Assembly (NCBI RefSeq): GCF_900090225.1
Contig: NZ_FMHY01000002.1
Location: 2,418,001 to 2,482,000 of the forward strand
Reading direction: 5' to 3'
Length of the DNA stretch: 64,000 bases
Source: Micromonospora eburnea
GTDB lineage: Bacteria > Actinomycetota > Actinomycetes > Mycobacteriales > Micromonosporaceae
The notes under the pieces are model-generated. The model had not been told where the DNA came from, ran no database searches, and was given only the letters and a program-made list of their open reading frames with translations. Made by a program: the position numbers and the translations under genes. Shown here piece after piece: positions 1-7,571 of the stretch; the first letter of the stretch is position 1; the number at the start of each line of letters is the position of its first letter.

Positions 1-34
1 TCTCCACAGGATCCGGGCTACCCGGAGGAGGCGC

Positions 35-484
35 ATGGAGAGCGAGACTCTGGGTGGGGACGGTGTCCTGGACCCGGATGGCGCCATGGAGCAGATGCGG
101 GCCTGGAAGGGGCGCATCGACAAGCTCGCCGCCGACACGAAGGTGATGAGTGATCGCCTGCAGGACCTACGGGTCACGGTCGCGGACGACAGCGGGCTGG
201 CCGAGGTCACGGTCGACTCCACCGGCGCGCTGTTGGACCTGCGCCTGGGCCGGCAGATTCAACGGGTCTCGCCCGAGGTGGTGGCCCAGGCGGTCATGAC
301 CGCGATCCGGCGGGCGAAGGGGCAACTGGCCGAGCGGTCGCGGCAGATCATCGCGGATACCGTCGGTACCGAGTCGGCGGCCGCGCGGGCGATCGCCGAG
401 CGGGTGGACAGGCAACTGCGCCCCGATCCGGAACCCGGGTCGGGCGAGCCCGGCTCGTACGACGGCCACGGCTGGCGAGGATGA
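35..484 (+). CDS. YbaB/EbfC-family protein at head of a T7SS cassette
   Basis: 149 residues. The middle (residues about 35-100, with VTVDSTGALLDLRLG followed by a helical segment) has the layout of the YbaB/EbfC nucleoid-associated family, which binds DNA as a dimer. In actinomycetes such proteins are often encoded beside ESX/WXG100-type genes, and that is the case here. The ATG lies just after GGAGGAGG, a strong ribosome binding site. The stop overlaps the next start by 4 bp (ATGA), so this is the first gene seen of a tight operon. The C-terminal 25 residues are low-complexity Gly/Pro/Asp. Its exact role in secretion is unknown. Confidence 0.75.
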   Translation: MESETLGGDGVLDPDGAMEQMRAWKGRIDKLAADTKVMSDRLQDLRVTVADDSGLAEVTVDSTGALLDLRLGRQIQRVSPEVVAQAVMTAIRRAKGQLAERSRQIIADTVGTESAAARAIAERVDRQLRPDPEPGSGEPGSYDGHGWRG

Positions 485-807
485 GCGGCGCAGCCGGCTG
501 GACAGCCGACCCCGAGCAGATCCGCGCGCACGCCGCGGCCATCGAGGCGTTGCGCTCCCGGTTCGAGGCGGTCCGCGGCGCGAGCACCCACATCGCGCAG
601 GACGACCAGGCGTACGGGCTGCTCTGCGGTTGGATCTCGGCGATTCTGGAGGACCGGCACGTCCGCCAGGACGAGCTGGTCGCGTACGTCGACGAGAACC
701 TGCGGTTGGTCGCGGACGGTCTGCGCCGCACCGCCGACAACTACGGCGGCGTCGACAGTGACGTGGCTGGCTCGATGAGCACGATCAGCAGGCGGTTGAG
801 CGCGTGA
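481..807 (+). CDS. ESX-like small secreted-type helical protein
   Basis: 108 residues, almost entirely helical and alanine-rich, with no signal peptide or membrane segment. It starts with a WTADPEQIRAHAAAIEAL-type helix and ends in a second long helix. This is the size and look of the ESX-1 secretion-associated/DUF2580 family (type VII secretion partners). It overlaps both neighbours by 4 bp and should be translationally coupled to them. It may form a heterodimer with the following WXG-type protein; that pairing is inferred from gene order. Confidence 0.65.
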   Translation: MSGAAGWTADPEQIRAHAAAIEALRSRFEAVRGASTHIAQDDQAYGLLCGWISAILEDRHVRQDELVAYVDENLRLVADGLRRTADNYGGVDSDVAGSMSTISRRLSA

Positions 808-1505
808 CCGACGAGTCGCTGGTCGCGGACGTCCGGTCCACCCGTGAGGTGTGGACCGGCTCGTCGCTGGCCGACGGGGTCGAGGGCCTGGTCGACGCGA
901 TCCGCAGTGAGGGCTGGGTGGACGACCTGCTCGCCGGGGCGTCCCTCGGGCTGGATGTGGCCGCGACGGTGCTGGACCCGTTCAGCGCGTTGCTGGCCAA
1001 CGGCCTCGGTTGGGCGATGGAATACTTCGAGCCGCTGCGGGAGATGCTCGACTGGCTGACCGGCATGCCCGACGTGGTCGCGTCGCACGCGGCGACCTGG
1101 GACAACATGGCCGGCCATCTGCAGCGGATGGCGGCCGACCTGCAGGCGCACCTGTCCGGGGACCTGCCGGACTGGCGGGGTCACGCCGCCGAGGCGTACC
1201 AGTCGCTGATGAAGAACAACGTCGACGCGGTCGCGGGCCTGGGGGGCGCGGCCGCGGCGATGGCGGCCGCCACCCAGGCTGCGGGGAACCTGGTCTCCTT
1301 CACCCGCGACATCGTCCGTGACCTCATCGCGGACCTGGTCGCCCGAGTGATCGTCTGGGCGGTCGAGGCGATCTTCGTGGTCACCATCCCGGTGATCGCC
1401 GCGCAGATCACCGCCGCGGTGCTGAAGTGGGCGGGCCGCATCCTGAGCTACACCACCGCGCTCGTCACCAGCCTGACCAACCTGTCCAAGCTCATCAACG
1501 GCTGA
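804..1505 (+). CDS. WXG100-type protein with C-terminal membrane-like segment
   Basis: 233 residues. A central helical hairpin carries a clear W-x-G turn (LPDWRGHAAEAY, around residues 124-135), the hallmark of WXG100 type VII substrates. A hydrophobic stretch follows (about residues 180-215, VARVIVWAVEAIFVVTIPVI), so the protein may insert in a membrane or serve as the trunk of a bipartite effector. The start is a 4-bp overlap (GTGA) with the preceding gene. In this position such proteins usually partner or precede a toxin gene, which matches the next ORF. Confidence 0.7.
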   Translation: MTDESLVADVRSTREVWTGSSLADGVEGLVDAIRSEGWVDDLLAGASLGLDVAATVLDPFSALLANGLGWAMEYFEPLREMLDWLTGMPDVVASHAATWDNMAGHLQRMAADLQAHLSGDLPDWRGHAAEAYQSLMKNNVDAVAGLGGAAAAMAAATQAAGNLVSFTRDIVRDLIADLVARVIVWAVEAIFVVTIPVIAAQITAAVLKWAGRILSYTTALVTSLTNLSKLING

Positions 1506-1516
1506 GCGGGGGGATC

Positions 1517-2323
1517 GTGGCGAAACCCAAAGGACCGCACGGCCGCCCCGGCGACGGCGACGGCGGTGACGGCGGCGACAACAGCGGTGTGCCGCGGCAA
1601 CGGGGTGGCGGCTCGCACGGCAGACCCACCACCGTCGCCGAGACCCACCGGGCCGTCACCGAGGCCGCGGAGGGCGGCCGGCCCGGCGGACCGCGCTCCC
1701 AGGACGGCAAGCCCGCCGGTTCGGAGAGCGACGGCCCGAAGAACGACCCCGAGCTGGGCAAGCACGACCCACAGACCCTGGAGGAGATCGCCAAGGCCCG
1801 CCAGCAGATCGCCGGCAAGCTCCAGGACATGGCCGACGACGCGTGGGACCACGTCGACCAGAACCGGGACTCGATTCTTCAGCAGGAGGGCTACCAGCGG
1901 CAGCGGGAGAAGCTCCTGGAGAAGGGCTACCCCGAGGATGTGGCGGACCTGATCGTGGAACGTACGGCGCTGGGCACCGAGTCCCACCGTCACCTCGCCA
2001 ACGCGATCGACGCCGAGGGGAACACCATCCTCGACCCGGAGACAGGCTTCCGGCTACGCGCCGAGGTCGGCTACGACGCCCAGGGTGTCGAGACGCCGAG
2101 GATCAAGGACCAGGACTTCCGGCCGGACGTCATCCTCGAGCGGCAGTACAAGGACTCCGTCACCGACGAGCTCGACTGGGAGGTCGCGCATGCCTACGAC
2201 CTCAAGACCGGCCTGAAGACCGGCATCGAGCCGAGCTGGGCCAACAAGGTGCAGCGAACGCTCGACCTGCCCAACCTGCCGGAGGAGCTACGGCCGACGC
2301 AGCGACCGCTGAGCGTAGACTGA
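1517..2323 (+). CDS. Putative type VII-secreted toxin with nuclease-like C-terminus
   Basis: 268 residues from a GTG behind a GGGGGG tract. Residues 1-75 are a disordered Gly/Arg/Pro/Asp-rich region. Next comes a helical segment (about 80-150). The C-terminal part contains RPDVIL, then DWEVAHAYDLKTG: an acidic residue followed by D-x-K in a strand-like context, which resembles the PD-(D/E)xK restriction-endonuclease fold used by many polymorphic toxins. This assignment rests on the motif only. The gene follows ESX/WXG-type genes and is followed 34 bp later by an unrelated cytoplasmic-looking gene, the usual toxin-immunity order. It could instead be a non-toxic structural substrate. Confidence 0.5.
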   Translation: MAKPKGPHGRPGDGDGGDGGDNSGVPRQRGGGSHGRPTTVAETHRAVTEAAEGGRPGGPRSQDGKPAGSESDGPKNDPELGKHDPQTLEEIAKARQQIAGKLQDMADDAWDHVDQNRDSILQQEGYQRQREKLLEKGYPEDVADLIVERTALGTESHRHLANAIDAEGNTILDPETGFRLRAEVGYDAQGVETPRIKDQDFRPDVILERQYKDSVTDELDWEVAHAYDLKTGLKTGIEPSWANKVQRTLDLPNLPEELRPTQRPLSVD

Positions 2324-2357
2324 CCCGGGCCCGGGCACCGACCTGCGAAAGGTACGT

Positions 2358-3047
2358 ATGTCCTCTGCTGACAAGGCACGGCGGTGGCGGCAGATCCTGT
2401 CCGAGCTGCGGCCCGAGCTGCCGGGAGAGTGGTTCCTCCGCGGCACCGGGCTCGGCAGCGTGCTGGCACGCGAGCCACTGGGCTGGTCCCTGGCCTGGAT
2501 CGGATACTCCGGCTCGCCAACCCGGCCCGTGGGCTGGGTTTCCGCCGGCGTGCAGCCGCTCGTGGCACCCTTCGTCAGCTGGGTCATGACCTATGGCGTC
2601 CGGATGGACGAGGTTCGATCGGGGCCGTCGACCATCGACCTGCTGTCCGACGCGGCGGCCGGTCAGACACGGCAGTTCGTGCTCGATGCCGGCCTGGAGA
2701 AGATCGACGGTTGGCCTCCCGCGCGCCTCGCCGACGTGGCCGAGCGGGACTTCGCCCAAGATCCGCGCCGGCGCCGCACGCACTGGCACCAGCTACCGGG
2801 TTGGCGGGTGGTCAACGGCACGGCGTCGCCCGTCGAGCCCGCGACACAGCTCGCCGAGCTGTGTCACGACCGAGCCCGCGAGACCTCCGGCAAGGGGGCC
2901 CGGCAACTGGTGGAGCAGGCCACGTTCTACGAGCGGCTCACCCAGGAATGGCACGAGGGAGAACGCGAGGCGGCTCTCCGGTTCCTGGCCGAGCAACGGG
3001 ATCAGGCACTGGCCGCCCAGAAGCTCGACAAAACGCTCACCCCGTAG
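2358..3047 (+). CDS. Unknown protein, candidate immunity protein
   Basis: 229 residues, not recognised. It has no signal peptide and no convincing membrane segment. It is rich in Trp (PGEWFLRGTG, GWSLAWIGYSG, PGWRVVNG) and ends in a long charged helix (residues about 170-229). A GAAAGG ribosome binding site precedes the ATG. It sits directly behind the putative nuclease toxin on the same strand, so immunity is the simplest guess, from position alone. A convergent gene ends 38 bp downstream, so it is the last gene of the cassette. Confidence 0.45.
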   Translation: MSSADKARRWRQILSELRPELPGEWFLRGTGLGSVLAREPLGWSLAWIGYSGSPTRPVGWVSAGVQPLVAPFVSWVMTYGVRMDEVRSGPSTIDLLSDAAAGQTRQFVLDAGLEKIDGWPPARLADVAERDFAQDPRRRRTHWHQLPGWRVVNGTASPVEPATQLAELCHDRARETSGKGARQLVEQATFYERLTQEWHEGEREAALRFLAEQRDQALAAQKLDKTLTP

Positions 3048-3085
3048 GCCGCCGCACCGGATGCGCTCCCGTCGACCTGGCCCGC

Positions 3086-3976
3086 TCAGTGACCGTGGTC
3101 CAACCGCTCCACCACCGGCGCCAACGCCTCGGGCACCCGTACCTGCACGGCCCCGGCGGATTCTCCCGCCACGACGCGTACCGGGTGGAACTCGCCGCCG
3201 TGCCACCAGAAGAGCTGGTCGGTGCAGGGATCGGCGGCTGCCGTGAACATGGAGTTGGCCAGGCGGTGCAGGGCCACGGCGCTGTCCTGCACGCGGCCGA
3301 CCACGCGGTGCAGCATCACCGCGCTGTACTGCGGCGCCGCGATCAGCGCGCCGTTGTCGGCCCCGTCGGGCAGGAACCGCTTGACGGACATGAGGGCGGT
3401 CGTGACGAACGGGTTGCCGTCCGAGGCGAGCAGGCGAACCGATCCACCGGTGGGCAGCTCATGATCCCGTACGTCGAGGGAGACCAGTTCGCGCTCCACG
3501 GTCTGGCGTACGGCGAGGCGAACCAGCTCTTCGGGATCACGGCCCAGCCGCGCCGCCTGGGCGAGGGTCAGCAGGTCCAGACGCTCGGGCCGGTTCACCA
3601 CCACCACCGCGGTGAACTGCGCACCGAACGGCATCGCCAGGTAGTCGTCGGCCTCGGTGGCCGCAGCCGCCGGGACGAGCCGCAGCCGGAGCTGCTCCAC
3701 ATCGGCCGGCCCGAGTTCGGCGGAGACGTGGTCCGGCAACTCCCGGCGAACCGCCGAGACCCAGTCGGCCACCAGCTCGGGCCACGTCTGGCGGGGCTGA
3801 TCCTGGCAGCGACGCAGCAGCGGGACCAGGGACACCCGGGCCCGACCGCCCGGCACGGCGACGATGACCTCATCGCTGTCCGCCGCGACGCGCGCTCCCG
3901 GGAGGCGAACCGGCAACGCGTCCTCGACCAGAGCGCGGACGTTGCCCATCGGGTCTAGGTTCTGCGACGACGCCAC
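3086..3976 (-). CDS. Conserved hypothetical protein, about 296 aa
   Basis: Not recognised with certainty. It is soluble, mixed alpha/beta, with no signal peptide. Repeated strand-like valine runs (FTAVVVVNRPERLDLLTL; VRLLASDGNPFVTTALMSVKRFLP) resemble DUF1444-like proteins of unknown function. It is convergent with the T7SS cassette and divergent from the SARP gene at 4375. The start is the most upstream candidate; in-frame starts a few codons later are equally possible. Confidence 0.5.
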   Translation of the reverse strand: MASSQNLDPMGNVRALVEDALPVRLPGARVAADSDEVIVAVPGGRARVSLVPLLRRCQDQPRQTWPELVADWVSAVRRELPDHVSAELGPADVEQLRLRLVPAAAATEADDYLAMPFGAQFTAVVVVNRPERLDLLTLAQAARLGRDPEELVRLAVRQTVERELVSLDVRDHELPTGGSVRLLASDGNPFVTTALMSVKRFLPDGADNGALIAAPQYSAVMLHRVVGRVQDSAVALHRLANSMFTAAADPCTDQLFWWHGGEFHPVRVVAGESAGAVQVRVPEALAPVVERLDHGH

Positions 3977-4158
3977 GCTGCATTCATACCATCGGCCTGG
4001 GACGACAGCGACTCCCGCCAGCAGCAGTCGGCGTCCTGGCCCAGCCCGGCATGCCGCCCTCGGCGGACGCGGCCACCTCGGCGAGCCGTACGGGATAATC
4101 CGATCCGGGGGGATTGGACGTTAACTGCCCGCCTTCTCCGGCGGCAGCGGCCTGTTGC

Positions 4159-4188
4159 GTTCGGGTTCGTTCGAATCCGTTCGGAACA
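4159..4188 (+). promoter_or_regulatory. Three GTTCG direct repeats at 10-bp spacing
   Basis: The intergenic region 3977-4374 (about 400 bp) has no gene I can support. Within it GTTCG occurs at 4159, 4169 and 4179, exactly one helical turn apart (plus an extra copy at 4165). SARP-family activators bind short direct repeats spaced by about one turn, so this is a candidate operator for the SARP encoded downstream or for an unknown regulator. Binding is inferred. Confidence 0.35.
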
Positions 4189-4374
4189 TGACTCATCCGT
4201 TGTCCGGCCGCAATTTCGTCGCCATGCTGTGCGTGCTCCGGCGGATTGTCACCCCGTCGCCATCATGGGGAGATGGTGACGAAAAAGGTCTCTACACAGG
4301 GCCGGCGCTGATGCTCTGCACGCACAGTCCGTATCAGCCACGCTGGCCGCACCGACTAATGACGGGGGAGTCGC

Positions 4375-5268
4375 GTGTATCGGCAAAGAATAGCGTTACC
4401 ACCCGAGCTCGGGCGTAGGGCAACAACTGAGCGGAATGCTAGACCGGCCGCCTGGGACAGTTACTCGTCCGCTCTGCGGTTCGGCCTTCTCGGCCCCGTG
4501 GTGATCTGGAGTGCTGATCCGAGCCGTGACGAGAGCGTCGAGCGGAGGCTCTCGGAGAACAAGGCCCGGGGCACACTCGCCGTCCTGCTGTTACGGGCCA
4601 ACCGGTTCGTGACCCAGGCGCAGATGAGCCAACTGTTGTGGGACACCCCGCCGGACTCGGCGCGCTCGAACATCCGGTCCTATGTGGCGCGTGTGCGGAA
4701 GGCGCTCGACCTTGCCGACCTGGGAGTGTCGAGGCTCTCGTCGGTCAAACGGTGCGGGCCGTCGGATGGTGGTTCGTACAGCCTGCGCGTGGAGCCCATG
4801 GAACTGGACGCCGATGTCTTCGTGCGCCTGGTTCGGCGTGCGGGCGAGGAGGCGCGGGCCGGAGCGGTGGCCAGGGCCGCGGCAATGCTGCGACTCGCGT
4901 TGGGACTGTGGCGGGGCGATGCCGGCCACGCCGATCTGGCGGTGGCGGATTCCCTGCGGGCGCAGCTCGACGCGCTCAACCAGCTTCGGCTGGTGGCCCA
5001 GGAGGACCTGCTGTCGCTCCAACTCCGCCTCGGGGAACACCGGCTCCTGATCCCGGAGATCCGGGGCCTGCTGACGGAGCACCAGATGCGGGAGGGGCTC
5101 TGGGCGCAGCTGATGCGCGCCCACTACCGCTCGGGCGACATCGGTGGGGCCCTGAATGCGTACAAGGAGTACTGGCGGGTTTTGGACCGCAATCTCGGGG
5201 TGCAGCCCGGCCCCATGCTCCAGCAATTGTACAGGTCAATTCTGGACCGCGACGACGAATCGGTGTAG
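4375..5268 (+). CDS. SARP-family cluster activator with two TTA codons
   Basis: 297 residues. After an N-terminal extension of about 30 residues comes the winged-helix domain (LRFGLLGPVVIW through NIRSYVARVRKAL), then a bacterial transcriptional activation domain (about residues 150-290, ending with GALNAYKEYWRVLDRNLGVQPG), the hallmark of SARP/AfsR regulators. It has no ATPase domain, as in pathway-specific SARPs. A GGGGGAG ribosome binding site lies 4 nt before the GTG. TTA leucine codons occur at 4396-4398 (residue 8) and 4591-4593 (residue 73); in streptomycete relatives rare TTA codons make translation depend on the bldA tRNA, so expression is probably tied to development. It lies 87 bp before the RiPP precursor and is its likely activator. 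Confidence 0.88.
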   Translation: MYRQRIALPPELGRRATTERNARPAAWDSYSSALRFGLLGPVVIWSADPSRDESVERRLSENKARGTLAVLLLRANRFVTQAQMSQLLWDTPPDSARSNIRSYVARVRKALDLADLGVSRLSSVKRCGPSDGGSYSLRVEPMELDADVFVRLVRRAGEEARAGAVARAAAMLRLALGLWRGDAGHADLAVADSLRAQLDALNQLRLVAQEDLLSLQLRLGEHRLLIPEIRGLLTEHQMREGLWAQLMRAHYRSGDIGGALNAYKEYWRVLDRNLGVQPGPMLQQLYRSILDRDDESV

Positions 5269-5281
5269 CGAGCGACGACGC

Positions 5282-5318
5282 GTTCGCCATGCGATGCCGT
5301 GCCAGGATGCGTTTCGCC
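5282..5318 (+). promoter_or_regulatory. Repeated GTTCGCC/TTTCGCC upstream of the precursor
   Basis: Between the SARP stop and the precursor start, GTTCGCC (5282-5288) and TTTCGCC (5312-5318) recur 30 bp apart, about three helical turns. They share the TTCG core with the repeats before the SARP gene. This may be where the SARP activates the precursor promoter. I see no convincing -10/-35 pair. Confidence 0.25.
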
Positions 5319-5355
5319 GACCCACCCTGGGGCGGATCCGTGAATGGGAGGAAGA

Positions 5356-5583
5356 ATGACTGCACCCGCTCAGAACATCGAGGAGCTCATCAGTCAGATC
5401 CAGGCTGATGAGTCGAACACGGCAGCCGCGGTCGACTCGATCGACGCGTCGTTCAGCGAGCTGGCCGGGGTCTCCTCGGAGGAACTCCAGAAGTTCCTCG
5501 AGGAGCAGGTCGGGATGAACCCGGACGAGGGTGTTCAGGGAACCTTTGTCTCCGTCGTCGTCACGCCTGCGACCCACTGCTGA
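5356..5583 (+). CDS. tvaA: Thioamitide (thioviridamide-type) RiPP precursor peptide
   Basis: 75 residues from the ATG preceded by GGGAGGAAG. The N-terminal 62 residues are acidic and helical with a single Met-Asn break (VGMNPDEG), as for RiPP leaders. The last 13 residues, TFVSVVVTPATHC, match the layout of thioviridamide-family cores: 13 residues, hydroxy residue at position 1, hydrophobic middle, Thr at -6 from the end, then His and a C-terminal Cys. In the family that Thr/Ser and the Cys form the AviCys/AviMeCys macrocycle and the His is bis-N-methylated and hydroxylated. The leader/core boundary (after GVQG) is inferred from alignment to the family layout. Differences are Thr1, Pro9 inside the ring and Val in place of the alanine run. 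An IS element starts immediately after the stop. Confidence 0.87.
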   Translation: MTAPAQNIEELISQIQADESNTAAAVDSIDASFSELAGVSSEELQKFLEEQVGMNPDEGVQGTFVSVVVTPATHC

Positions 5584-5585
5584 CC

Positions 5586-6466
5586 TAAAGGACGTCTCGT
5601 AACTCGGTGAAGGCGTTGCCTGGCAACGGTGGTGTGTCACCCGGCGAGGATGATGTTGTGAAGATGGGCGATGCCCGAAGCAGCATCGGCCAATGTGTGG
5701 GCGGCACGGCGGTAGTCGCGCAGGATCTTGAAGCACTTCATACGGGCCAGAGCGTGTTCGACCTGCGCTCGGACGGTGCGGTGTTGCTTGTTCAGGTCGG
5801 CTTTCCACTCGGGTAGCTCGCTGCCGTCGGTGGGTTTGCGGTACGGGATGATCACGTCGGGGTTGCCGCGGTAGGCGCCGTCGGCCATGACCGGCCGTCC
5901 GGCCAACTTCTGGTCGATACCACTGGTCCGGTAGACGATGGTGTCGTTGCGGTTGCCCGGTTGCGGGTCGCCGAGAGCGACGACGAGGCGGGTGTGAGCG
6001 TCGATGGCGACCTGCAGGTTCGTGCTGTAGCGGTAGTTCTTGCTGGGGGCGGCCAGCCGGTGGTCCCGGGTCGGGACCAGGGTGCCGTCGACGATGGCGA
6101 TCTGGTCGACCCGACGCCTGCGTACCGGGGCCAGGGCCAGCAGCGGGCCGAGGCTGTCGATGACCCGGTGCGCGGCGGAGTGCGACACTCCGAACAGCGG
6201 ACCGATCTGCCGCATCGTCAGGTTCGTCCGCCAGTACACAGCCACCAGCAACACCCGATCGGCAAGGTCAAGCGACCACTGCCTGCCCGGCCGGCCATCG
6301 GCGATCGCGTCACCGCCACGCTCGGCGACCAGCCTGACCAGGCGACGGAACTGGGCGGGTTGCAACCCGGTGAACGGGAAGATCCACTCCTGGCGGGCTG
6401 CCGAGATCACCTGCACCCAGACATGATCCACCATGGACCGGTTACCGAGTTACGAGACGTCCCTTA
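5586..6466. mobile_element. IS5-family insertion element splitting the RiPP operon
   Basis: The element proper is 5588-6464. Its terminal inverted repeats (5588-5608 and 6444-6464) agree at 20 of 21 positions and share GGACGTCTCGTAACTCGGT. It is flanked by TA at 5586-5587 and 6465-6466. Removing one TA restores CCTAGG, a CTAG target. The insertion lies two bases after the precursor stop and 7 bp before the kinase ATG. The transposase gene is intact and points against the biosynthetic genes. Confidence 0.88.
5637..6434 (-). CDS. IS5-family DDE transposase
   Basis: 265 residues, apparently complete. An N-terminal helix-turn-helix region (MRQIGPLFGVSHSAAHRVIDSLG, about residues 75-97) precedes a DDE_4/HARBI-type catalytic domain with acidic positions in AIVDGTLVP, VMADGAYRG and AQVEHALARMK. 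It fills almost the whole of the element whose inverted repeats lie at 5588 and 6464. It resembles IS112-like elements of Streptomyces. The intact reading frame and near-identical ends suggest a fairly recent insertion. Confidence 0.88.
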   Translation of the reverse strand: MVDHVWVQVISAARQEWIFPFTGLQPAQFRRLVRLVAERGGDAIADGRPGRQWSLDLADRVLLVAVYWRTNLTMRQIGPLFGVSHSAAHRVIDSLGPLLALAPVRRRRVDQIAIVDGTLVPTRDHRLAAPSKNYRYSTNLQVAIDAHTRLVVALGDPQPGNRNDTIVYRTSGIDQKLAGRPVMADGAYRGNPDVIIPYRKPTDGSELPEWKADLNKQHRTVRAQVEHALARMKCFKILRDYRRAAHTLADAASGIAHLHNIILAG

Positions 6467-6473
6467 GGCAGCC

Positions 6474-7571
6474 ATGACTGAAAGCACAGGGGCACTCGAG
6501 CTTCTGCGCGCCCGGGCGCTGGGTTTCTTCACCCCGCGCCCGGGTCGGCGCCCAGCTCCGCGCCAAATCGGCAACAACATGAACGATTTCCAGCCCGATT
6601 ACGCGGTACTGGCCATGCTGGGCCTGACGGAGGACCGGATAGTTCGAGTGGAACGTTGCGCCTCGCGGCGCGTCGTTCTGATGGTGGAGCTCGACGACGG
6701 ATCGGCGCGCCTCGTGAAGTTCCCGGACGCTGACGCGGAACTGGACAACGACTACGAGCGGGTCGTACTGGGCATGCTCAAGGAACTGGAGCTGCCGCCG
6801 CAGGTCCGGCAGACGGTGCCACAGATCGTCGCGTGCGGCGACGGCACCCGGGCCATCGCCCTCGACGTGGTGAAGGACTGCGACAGCCTGCGTGAACTGG
6901 TGCAGCGTGATCGGGCGGTCGACATCAGGCACCTGGTGAACCTGGCCGCCGCACTCGCCGGCCTGCACCAGGCGCCGATCCAGGACGCATACCGCAGGTA
7001 CCCCGAGTGGCTGCTCCACCCTCCGGTGCCGACCTCCACGCTGCTGACCCCGTACGAGTACGCCCATGGCGCGGGGCTCGACTTCGACATCTACCTGCGG
7101 GCGATGCAGGAGCTGGAGCCGGAGTTCCGCGAACTACACGAACAGTGGCGGCCGGAGACGATCGTCCACTACGACCTCCGGGACGACAACATTCTCTTCC
7201 CGCGCGGCCCCGGCGCTGAGTGTCCGGTCCGGCTCATCGACTGGGAACTCGCCGGGTTCGGCGATCCGTGTTTCGACGTCGGCTACCTGGTCGGCCAGTT
7301 CCTGGTCGATTCGGTCCGCCGGCACGGCGATGCCGAGGCCCTGGCCGCGGCGCGGCGTAACGCCCGTACCTTCCTGAGCGCCTACCGCGCGCTCGCGGGC
7401 ATTCCCGACGACACCGAGCTACGGATCCTGCGCTACGCCGGCGTCGCACTGCTCCTTCAGGCCGCGATGCGGCTGCAGCAACTCGGCATGCTCAACCAGG
7501 TCGGCTACCTGTGCCTGCTGTACGGCAAGCGGCTCATCGCCGATCCGACGCTGAAGGTGATCATGAAATGA
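6474..7571 (+). CDS. tvaC: APH-fold kinase for Ser/Thr activation (TvaC-like)
   Basis: 365 residues of the aminoglycoside-phosphotransferase/protein-kinase-like fold. The catalytic loop HYDLRDDN (around residue 231) and the metal-binding LIDWELAGFGDP are intact, so it should be an active kinase. In thioviridamide-type and class V lanthipeptide clusters such a kinase works with the HopA1-like protein encoded next to phosphorylate and eliminate Ser/Thr in the precursor. The ATG lies 7 bp after the IS target duplication; the only ribosome-binding-like bases, TAGG, come from the reconstructed original site. Before insertion the precursor stop and this start would have been 11 nt apart, so coupling was probably lost. 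It overlaps the next gene by 4 bp (ATGA). Confidence 0.85.
   Translation: MTESTGALELLRARALGFFTPRPGRRPAPRQIGNNMNDFQPDYAVLAMLGLTEDRIVRVERCASRRVVLMVELDDGSARLVKFPDADAELDNDYERVVLGMLKELELPPQVRQTVPQIVACGDGTRAIALDVVKDCDSLRELVQRDRAVDIRHLVNLAAALAGLHQAPIQDAYRRYPEWLLHPPVPTSTLLTPYEYAHGAGLDFDIYLRAMQELEPEFRELHEQWRPETIVHYDLRDDNILFPRGPGAECPVRLIDWELAGFGDPCFDVGYLVGQFLVDSVRRHGDAEALAAARRNARTFLSAYRALAGIPDDTELRILRYAGVALLLQAAMRLQQLGMLNQVGYLCLLYGKRLIADPTLKVIMK

Noticed and set aside
4169..4178. GTTCGAATCC resembling a tRNA T-loop
   Set aside because: No acceptor, D or anticodon arm can be drawn around it; it is one of the GTTCG repeats.
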